A stretch of DNA of 6,582 nucleotides, from contig JANHAI010000058.1 of NCBI GenBank assembly GCA_024464205.1, forward strand, positions 1 through 6,582, read 5' to 3'. The stretch comes from Candidatus Methanomethylicia archaeon. GTDB lineage: Archaea > Thermoproteota > Methanomethylicia > Methanomethylicales > Methanomethylicaceae. The notes beneath the pieces were generated by a model. That model was not told where the DNA came from. It ran no database searches and worked only from the letters and a program-made list of their open reading frames with translations. Of the stretch, positions 1-4,132 are shown one piece after another. Both the position numbers and the translations under genes were made by a program. Every line of letters starts with the position of its first letter. The first letter of the stretch is position 1.

Positions 1-560
1 GATGTGTCGTAGCCGATCATCTTCAGGAACTTCAGCACGCCGTCCCTTACCTCGTTGAACCTTGCCTCGTCATAGTTCACCGTCTGGTCGTCCATCTTGT
101 TGACTGCAACGACGATCTGGTTCACGCCGAGGGTCTTTGCCAAGAAAGCATGCTCCCTGGTCTGGCCTCCTGGGCCCATGCCTGCCTCGTACTCTCCCTT
201 CTTCGAGGAGATGACGAGGATTGCTGCATCAGCCTGAGATGCGCCAGTGATCATGTTCTTGACGAAGTCCCTGTGGCCTGGGGCATCGATGATCGTGAAG
301 AAGTATTTAGGTGTCTCGAACTTCCAGAAAGAGAGATCGATGGTCATGTCCCTCTCCCTCTCTTCCTTCAGCTTGTCACCGAGCCAGGCGAACTTCGCAA
401 ACTCCTTCCCAGTGGTCTTCGCCTCTTCTTCCAGGGCGGCCAATGTTCTGTCATCAAGGCCGCCTGCGAGGAATAGCAAGTGTCCTACTAGAGTGCTCTT
501 GCCGTTGTCTACATGTCCCATTACGAGCATGTTTAGGTGTTCTTTCTTCTGTGATGACAT
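1..560 (-). CDS. tuf: Translation elongation factor EF-1alpha (aEF1A), N-terminal GTPase part, 3' end outside window
   Basis: Cytosolic GTPase that carries aminoacyl-tRNA to the ribosomal A site. Only the first 186 residues are visible; the frame is still open at the window edge, so domains 2 and 3 are missing. The GTPase motifs occur in order: G1 GHVDNGKST (residues 15-23), G2 region RERDMTIDL (68-76, with the conserved Thr at 73), G3 DAPGH (92-96) and G4 NKMD (154-157). Residues 122-132 form the 11-residue segment ([11 protein letters not shown], followed by QTREH) typical of eocyte/TACK and eukaryotic EF-1alpha. Two positions are unusual: Asn19 in G1, where most archaea have His and eukaryotes Ser, and Asp71, where Gly is usual. 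The ATG start is preceded by a GAGGCGA ribosome binding site six bases upstream and a TATA box. The gene follows rps7, as in many archaea, and rps10 would be expected next. Identity is certain. Confidence 0.98.
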   Translation of the reverse strand, partial: MSSQKKEHLNMLVMGHVDNGKSTLVGHLLFLAGGLDDRTLAALEEEAKTTGKEFAKFAWLGDKLKEERERDMTIDLSFWKFETPKYFFTIIDAPGHRDFVKNMITGASQADAAILVISSKKGEYEAGMGPGGQTREHAFLAKTLGVNQIVVAVNKMDDQTVNYDEARFNEVRDGVLKFLKMIGYDT

Positions 561-566
561 TCAGTC

Positions 567-573
567 TCGCCTC
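567..573 (-). promoter_or_regulatory. Ribosome binding site of tuf
   Basis: GAGGCGA ends six bases before the ATG at 560. It matches GAGGTGA, the complement of the archaeal 16S 3' tail, at six of seven positions. It supports the ATG at 560 over the in-frame ATG ten codons further in. Confidence 0.7.
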
Positions 574-615
574 TCTAAGATACTAACTGTATTGAAGGTT
601 AAAAATCTTAGGTAA

Positions 616-623
616 TATATAAA
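616..623 (-). promoter_or_regulatory. TATA box (box A) of the tuf promoter
   Basis: The minus strand reads TTTATATA in an AT-rich patch within otherwise GC-rich DNA, a very good match to the archaeal box A consensus. Placing transcription start about 26 bases downstream puts it near 590-597, giving tuf a leader of roughly 35 bases that contains the ribosome binding site. The transcription start is inferred from spacing only. No clear purine-rich BRE is visible just upstream. The site implies that tuf can be transcribed apart from rps12-rps7, as fits a protein needed in large excess over ribosomal proteins. Confidence 0.75.
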
Positions 624-783
624 GATAAGTCCAGCCCGAGACGAAGGGTGCTTTGCGCCGCCTGGCGGGCAGCACATCTATCATTGTGACCCTCAGGACC
701 TCAGGCTGCGCCTATTGCAGGATAGCAGATCCCGCAGCGCCTCTCAAATTGGGTTCGAGGCAGAGTCTTGCCAGCGAGGGCGC
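624..783 (-). other. Untranslated spacer after rps7 with potential RNA stem-loops
   Basis: This is the rest of the 223-base rps7-tuf intergenic region; no credible gene is seen in it. Directly after the rps7 stop, GCGCCCTC (783-776) can pair with GAGAGGCGC (745-737), giving eight base pairs with one bulged A. The loop holds a smaller GGCA/TGCC stem (772-769 with 762-759). An alternative, partly exclusive fold pairs GCTGCG (738-733) with CGCAGC (710-705), with GGAT/ATCC (732-729 with 723-720) stacked inside. Two copies of CCTCAGG (plus strand, 691-697 and 699-705) lie beyond. The region may be the 3' UTR of the rps12-rps7 transcript. No T-rich tract follows the stems, so a terminator role is not shown. 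Confidence 0.4.
691..705. repeat. Short direct repeat in the rps7-tuf spacer
   Basis: CCTCAGG occurs twice with one base between (691-697 and 699-705). Each copy is itself palindromic around its centre. No function can be assigned. It could be a binding site for a regulator upstream of the tuf promoter or a chance occurrence. Confidence 0.3.
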
Positions 784-1359
784 TCATCTGGCTGAGATTG
801 CTATGCGCTCGATCTCCTCGCGCTTCTGGATCGAGTAACTCTTTGGATCCCCTGTACCGGCAAGGGCGATCTCATCGGCGAGGCACTCCTCGATAGGCTT
901 GTTGCTGCTGAACGAAGACTGCCGCGCTGCGTCAGTGATGAACCTTAGGGCGAGGTCGACCCTCCTCAGCGGCGATGCGTCAACCGACTGGGGGTATGAG
1001 ATCCCGCCGTAGCTTATCCTGGTGACTTCCTCGCGAGGGGCAGAGTTCTCTATTGCCCTGACGAGCACCTGCACCGGGTTCTCGCCTGTCTTCAGCTGGA
1101 CGATCTCGAGTGCCGCTGAAACGATGTTGAGGGCGAGGGTTTTCTTGCCGCCGTTCTTGCCAGTCCTCATCATCCGGTTTGCCAGCCTCTCGACTATGTT
1201 GATGCTGAGCTTGCCGAACCTCTTGTGCTCGTGCCTCCCGCACGAGTGCGGGACGTTGACCGGGGCGAGCCCTATGCACGACTTTAGGCCCAGGTCGCGC
1301 ACCTCTATCGAGGAGACGTCCCATTTGCCGAAGAGCTTTATGTCAGCCACAAAATCCAA
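784..1359 (-). CDS. rps7: Small-subunit ribosomal protein uS7 (S7p)
   Basis: Binds the 3' major domain of 16S rRNA and nucleates assembly of the small-subunit head; it lines the E site and contacts mRNA and tRNA. The protein has 191 residues, normal for archaeal S7. Family hallmarks are the start IKLFGKWDVSSIEVRDLGLK, NSAPREEVTRISYGGISYP in the middle, SPLRRVDLALRFI, and the archaeal C-terminus KPIEECLADEI...IQKREEIERIAISAR, which ends at a TGA. The chosen start is TTG at 1359, six bases after a GAGGT ribosome binding site overlapping the rps12 stop. An in-frame GTG at 1350 would give a protein three residues shorter and is the main alternative. The gap to rps12 is four bases, so the two are co-transcribed and probably translationally coupled. 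Identity is certain; the start is less so. Confidence 0.96.
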   Translation of the reverse strand: MDFVADIKLFGKWDVSSIEVRDLGLKSCIGLAPVNVPHSCGRHEHKRFGKLSINIVERLANRMMRTGKNGGKKTLALNIVSAALEIVQLKTGENPVQVLVRAIENSAPREEVTRISYGGISYPQSVDASPLRRVDLALRFITDAARQSSFSSNKPIEECLADEIALAGTGDPKSYSIQKREEIERIAISAR

Positions 1360-1363
1360 CCCC

Positions 1364-1807
1364 TTACCTCACTGGCTTCTGCTTCTTGCCTGTCATCAAG
1401 GCATGGAGCGATACGCCGTTGATCTTGACGATCTTCCACCTTACGCCTGGCAGGTCTCCCATCGAGCCGCCTCCAGGGCCGCCGATGCCCTCGACGATCA
1501 CCTCGTCGTGCTCATCAACAAAGTTCAGTGCGCCGTCTCCTGGCAGGAAGGCCGTGATCTGCTTTCCGTTCTTGATGAGCTGTATCCTTGCGCACTTCCT
1601 CACTGCGCTGTTCGGCTGCCTGCTCTCGACGCCGACCTTCTCGAGGACGATCCCCCTAGACTGGGGAGCCCCTTCGAGCGGGTCTGCCTTCACGTCGAGC
1701 TTCATGGCCCTCCTCTTGAACTGCCTCAGGCTCCATCGGAATGACTTCCTCTTCTCGGAGATCTTCCTGCCGGCGAGGAGCCCTTTGGGCGACTTTGAAC
1801 CTGCCAT
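1364..1807 (-). CDS. rps12: Small-subunit ribosomal protein uS12 (S12p)
   Basis: Sits at the decoding centre of the small subunit and helps monitor codon-anticodon pairing. The protein has 147 residues, the usual archaeal length. It shows the archaeal/eukaryotic N-terminus with KGLLAGRKI and [13 protein letters not shown], the signature [19 protein letters not shown], then [20 protein letters not shown], and the loop [12 protein letters not shown] that holds the universally conserved P-G-V-R. It ends KKQKPVR before a TAA. The stretch [12 protein letters not shown] is richer in glycine than the GKMGRSMGD-type sequence I recall from many archaea. The ATG at 1807 has an excellent ribosome binding site (AGGTGAT) three bases upstream and a TATA box about 40 bases upstream. 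It is the first gene of an rps12-rps7 unit. Confidence 0.98.
   Translation of the reverse strand: MAGSKSPKGLLAGRKISEKRKSFRWSLRQFKRRAMKLDVKADPLEGAPQSRGIVLEKVGVESRQPNSAVRKCARIQLIKNGKQITAFLPGDGALNFVDEHDEVIVEGIGGPGGGSMGDLPGVRWKIVKINGVSLHALMTGKKQKPVR
1366..1370 (-). promoter_or_regulatory. Ribosome binding site that decides the rps7 start
   Basis: GAGGT overlaps the rps12 stop codon. It lies six bases before TTG 1359 and 15 bases before GTG 1350, so it favours the TTG. A second purine run, AGGGG at 1364-1360, sits nine bases before the GTG and keeps that alternative open. Confidence 0.55.
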
Positions 1808-1810
1808 ATT

Positions 1811-1817
1811 ATCACCT
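1811..1817 (-). promoter_or_regulatory. Ribosome binding site of rps12
   Basis: AGGTGAT is an uninterrupted seven-base complement of the archaeal 16S 3' tail AUCACCU. It ends three bases before the ATG. It is the strongest such site in the window, as expected for a highly translated gene with a short leader. Confidence 0.8.
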
Positions 1818-1843
1818 TAAGCGTAATGGGTAATGTTCCTCGA

Positions 1844-1852
1844 ATATTTAAC
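1844..1852 (-). promoter_or_regulatory. TATA box of the rps12-rps7 promoter
   Basis: The minus strand reads GTTAAATAT, close to the archaeal box A, in the 135-base gap between nusA and rps12. It is preceded by CAAA, which could contribute to a BRE. Spacing of about 26 bases predicts transcription start near 1820-1825 and a leader of only about 15 bases holding the ribosome binding site. A seven-base tandem repeat on the plus strand (GTAATGG, GTAATGT; 1823-1836) lies between box and predicted start. The rest of the gap (1853-1942) shows no gene and no clear T-tract terminator for the upstream operon. Confidence 0.65.
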
Positions 1853-1942
1853 TTTGACGGAGGGGCGTAAGGGCTGGCTGACCTTATGAGTTGGACTGGG
1901 AAATGGGCATGCGCATGGCAGCCTTTGGCGATCTGCCTTAAG

Positions 1943-2347
1943 CTACATTATCACAACATTGCTTATGTCGAAGTGGCGCTTCATGAGAAGCCGCGTCTTT
2001 GCAATGTTCTTGCCAGCCTTCCCTATGGCCATCCCCTTGTCATGCGGGTCGATCGTCACCTGCGCGACTGTGCCGCCGTCTGAAGACTTCGTCAGCTTGA
2101 TCCCCCTCACCTTGGCGGGCGCCACGATATTCCTCAAGAACTCCTCAGGTGTCTCCGCATATTCGACGATCTCCACATTCCTGCCGATCACCTTCCTGGT
2201 CCTCTCGATGTTGATGCCGCTCTTCCCGATCGCGAGACCCATGTCACCTGGGCGTATGATGTAGATTATCCTGTGGTCTTCAGGATCGACTATGCAGTCC
2301 TTCGCCGTGGCCCCCGTGAGGTTCTCCAAGAGTGCGATGTACCTCAT
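1943..2347 (-). CDS. nusA: Archaeal NusA-like transcription factor with two KH domains; true start probably upstream
   Basis: RNA-binding protein thought to act with RNA polymerase in elongation and termination. Unlike bacterial NusA, the archaeal protein consists only of two KH domains and lacks the N-terminal polymerase-binding and S1 domains. From the ATG at 2347 it has 134 residues. Each KH domain shows its RNA-binding GXXG loop: IGKSG in the first (about residues 41-45) and IGKAG in the second (about 111-115). The protein ends FDISNVVIM at a TAG. The start is doubtful: the frame continues upstream of the ATG and encodes TIRLTADE, matching the LTxDEIRYI start usual in this family, but no ATG, GTG or TTG occurs there before the rpl30e stop at 2381-2383. 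ATA at 2368 is the likeliest unusual start (141 residues). Co-transcribed with rpl30e and the polymerase genes. Confidence 0.93.
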   Translation of the reverse strand: MRYIALLENLTGATAKDCIVDPEDHRIIYIIRPGDMGLAIGKSGINIERTRKVIGRNVEIVEYAETPEEFLRNIVAPAKVRGIKLTKSSDGGTVAQVTIDPHDKGMAIGKAGKNIAKTRLLMKRHFDISNVVIM

Positions 2348-2380
2348 CTCGTCAGCAGTGAGTCTTATTGTTGGAAAGGT

Positions 2381-2674
2381 TCAGCCCTCCTGGATCTTCA
2401 GTATCGAGGATTCGCCCGGGTCAATTATCGCGATTGTTGAGACCCTGTAGGGCTTGCCGCAGAGGGCGCCCAGGTCCCAGCTCGTCCCCGGGTACCTGTA
2501 TATGGGGGTCTCGCCCGCCGCTGCCTTGATCCTTGCCATCAGCTCGTCAGGCGCGTTTGACGCGACCACGATCATCTTCGCCTTCTTCTTTGCTGCCGTC
2601 TTGAGGCCGACTTTGTAACCGACCTCGACCTTGCCTGTCCCTATCGCCACTTTGAGCTCTTTTGCCAAGTCCAT
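2381..2674 (-). CDS. rpl30e: Large-subunit ribosomal protein eL30 (L30e)
   Basis: Small RNA-binding protein of the L7Ae/L30e/S12e superfamily, part of the archaeal and eukaryotic large subunit and absent from bacteria. Its 97 residues match the family length of about 100. Recognisable parts are the N-terminal helix MDLAKELKVAIGTGKVEVGY, the KTAAKKKAKMIVVASNAPDEL segment typical of the family (read here in two overlapping pieces around residues 25-45), the TPIYRYPGTSWDLGALCGKP block, and the C-terminal strand VSTIAIIDPGESSIL. The ATG follows the rpoA2 stop by two bases and is preceded by GAGGGTG (2688-2682), seven bases away. Its place between rpoA2 and nusA is the standard archaeal arrangement. 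Confidence 0.97.
   Translation of the reverse strand: MDLAKELKVAIGTGKVEVGYKVGLKTAAKKKAKMIVVASNAPDELMARIKAAAGETPIYRYPGTSWDLGALCGKPYRVSTIAIIDPGESSILKIQEG
2385..2390 (-). promoter_or_regulatory. Ribosome binding site-like sequence before nusA
   Basis: GGAGGG lies inside the last codons of rpl30e. It is 37 bases from the ATG at 2347, too far to serve it, but 16 bases from the ATA at 2368 and about seven to ten bases from the TTT and CCA codons at 2377 and 2374. Its position fits initiation well upstream of the annotated ATG. It could also be chance, because the codons (GAG GGC) are part of the eL30 C-terminus. Confidence 0.4.
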
Positions 2675-2676
2675 TG

Positions 2677-4131
2677 TTATGCACCCTCACTCGAGAAACG
2701 CATGAACAGCTCTACAATGCCAGTGCCTAAAGGTATAGGCTGGCCGACTATAACGTTTTCTGTCACTCCCTCCAGCGCGTCCTCTTCACCATGTGAAGCC
2801 GCATCCAATAAATGCTTTACGGTGACCTCGAACGCTGCCCTCGCCAGCACGCTCGACTTCTCTCCGCTGACGCCGTGCCTGCCTATCTGCCTGATCCTCC
2901 CCGTAGAGGTCATCAGATCAGCAACGAGCACGACGTGCCTCACGTCAACGTCGAGGCCCTGCTGGTCGAGGACCTGGAATGCCTCACGAATTATTGCATT
3001 GCGCGCAGCCTCTATCCCGAGCTCCTCGGCGATCTCCGAGATGTTGTTAGTGTAGACGCGGTGGACATCGATTCCCTTTATGGTCAGGATTTGGGAGAGG
3101 TTCGACCCGTCGGTATGGAGGACGTACTCGTCCCCCTCCTTCTGGATGAGGACCCTCTTTATCCCCTTTATCCCCTTGAGCCTCAGGTCGAGTATCCTCT
3201 CCCTCAGGCGCTTGATCTTGTCCATCGCGGTGGTCTCCGGGGATATGATTATGCTGTTCCCCTCGGTCGTGACCTTCCCGAACTTGAGCTTCTCTATGGC
3301 CTTTGCTATGAAGTCGAGGTCGAGCGCCTTGTCCTCGGCAATCTCGGTGTCCACCTCGACTATGAAGCATGCGTTGACCATGTCGTACTCTATGCTCTTG
3401 GCAATGTTCTCGACTGCTATCCGCTCGATCCTCGCAACGACTTCCTTTGCCTTCTCGAGGCTCCCCTTGTGCTCCTCGTCGAGGTAAAGCGTCATGGTGG
3501 GGGTCGACGGCAGCCTCCTGGCGTCCACGATCTCTATGAGGCGCGGTAAGCCAAGCGTGACGTTCAGCTCCCTGACGCCCGCATAGTGGAATGTCCTGAG
3601 CGTCATCTGCGTCCCAGGCTCGCCGACCGACTGTGCTGCGACCGTCCCTGCAGCCTCGCCGGGCTCGACAAGGGCCCTGACGTATGCCTTGTAAGTCTCC
3701 TTTATTACCTCCTTCATCTGATCCTCCGAGAGCTGAGATGCCCTCAGCTTCTCCTTGAGCTGGTTCACAAGCATCTCAGGGAGGGGCCTGCTGACCTGTT
3801 TCAGGGTCTCGTCCACGAGCAATGAGATAGGATCCGCCCCTGGCTGCGCCTCTTCGGGGGGCGCTGCCTTTGGAGCCTCCTCGGCCGCCTGGGGGGGCGC
3901 CTCCTTGGCAGCTTCAGGCTTCTTCCTCTTGGGGTGCGCTTTTGGCTTGGCATCCTGCTTTGGTTGGGGCTCGTCCGCCGCTTCTTCCGCCACCGGCTGA
4001 GCCTCTGTGGACTCTTTTGGCTTTGGTCTTGCGGATGGCCTCGATCTCTTTTTGGGCTGCTCTTCAGCCGCTTTACTTTCCACAGCGCTCCCCTCTTCTG
4101 CGCCTAGGTCTTTGGTTTCCTTTGGTGACAT
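2677..4131 (-). CDS. rpoA2: DNA-directed RNA polymerase subunit A'' (Rpo1C) with long N-terminal extension
   Basis: C-terminal part of the largest polymerase subunit; with A' it forms the equivalent of eukaryotic Rpb1 and bacterial beta'. It has 484 residues, about 90-100 more than typical A''. The conserved protein starts near residue 100. The trigger-loop region [17 protein letters not shown] (170-186) is intact, including the residues that contact the incoming NTP. The jaw and clamp-closing regions follow, with [10 protein letters not shown] (197-206) and, near the C-terminus, [20 protein letters not shown] and [13 protein letters not shown]. The first 100 residues are a low-complexity Lys/Pro/Glu/Ala/Gln tract with no homologous block in the usual family. 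The ATG lies one base after the A' stop and is preceded by GGGAGGG inside the end of rpoA1, so coupled translation giving equal amounts of A' and A'' is likely. There is no other start codon in this frame until Met120. Confidence 0.97.
   Translation of the reverse strand: MSPKETKDLGAEEGSAVESKAAEEQPKKRSRPSARPKPKESTEAQPVAEEAADEPQPKQDAKPKAHPKRKKPEAAKEAPPQAAEEAPKAAPPEEAQPGADPISLLVDETLKQVSRPLPEMLVNQLKEKLRASQLSEDQMKEVIKETYKAYVRALVEPGEAAGTVAAQSVGEPGTQMTLRTFHYAGVRELNVTLGLPRLIEIVDARRLPSTPTMTLYLDEEHKGSLEKAKEVVARIERIAVENIAKSIEYDMVNACFIVEVDTEIAEDKALDLDFIAKAIEKLKFGKVTTEGNSIIISPETTAMDKIKRLRERILDLRLKGIKGIKRVLIQKEGDEYVLHTDGSNLSQILTIKGIDVHRVYTNNISEIAEELGIEAARNAIIREAFQVLDQQGLDVDVRHVVLVADLMTSTGRIRQIGRHGVSGEKSSVLARAAFEVTVKHLLDAASHGEEDALEGVTENVIVGQPIPLGTGIVELFMRFSSEGA
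3832..4131 (-). other. Low-complexity charged N-terminal tail of A''
   Basis: Residues 1-100 of A'' consist almost entirely of K, P, E, A, Q, S and D, with basic patches ([22 protein letters not shown]) alternating with acidic ones. Near the end is a degenerate repeat of the type [19 protein letters not shown]. The segment has no aromatic residues and only scattered hydrophobics, so it is expected to be disordered. Proline codons produce C runs of seven and six bases (plus-strand G runs at 3891-3897 and 3856-3861). The reading frame stays open throughout and the only sensible start is the ATG at 4131, so the tail is probably translated. Confidence 0.8.
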
Positions 4132-4132
4132 A

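Noticed and set aside
601..605. Run of five T on the minus strand as a terminator for rps12-rps7
   Set aside because: It lies downstream of the tuf TATA box inside the core promoter and is short; AT-richness of the promoter explains it.
150..615. Plus-strand open frames over the tuf gene
   Set aside because: The minus strand carries an unmistakable EF-1alpha with all GTPase motifs; the plus frames are its antisense shadow.
583..684. A 33-codon minus-strand frame starting with ATG at 684
   Set aside because: It runs through the tuf TATA box and predicted transcription start, has no convincing ribosome binding site and resembles no known peptide.
737..783. tRNA-like appearance (GGTTCGA at 752-758 inside pairing ends GCGCC/GGCGC)
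   Set aside because: The T-stem does not pair, there is no D arm or anticodon arm of proper length, and the whole is only about 47 bases.
1815..1943. CCTTAAGC repeated at both ends of the nusA-rps12 gap (1815-1822 and 1936-1943), as if flanking an insertion
   Set aside because: An eight-base match in a gap of this size has a fair chance of arising at random; one copy overlaps the rps12 ribosome binding site and the other the nusA stop, and nothing mobile lies between.
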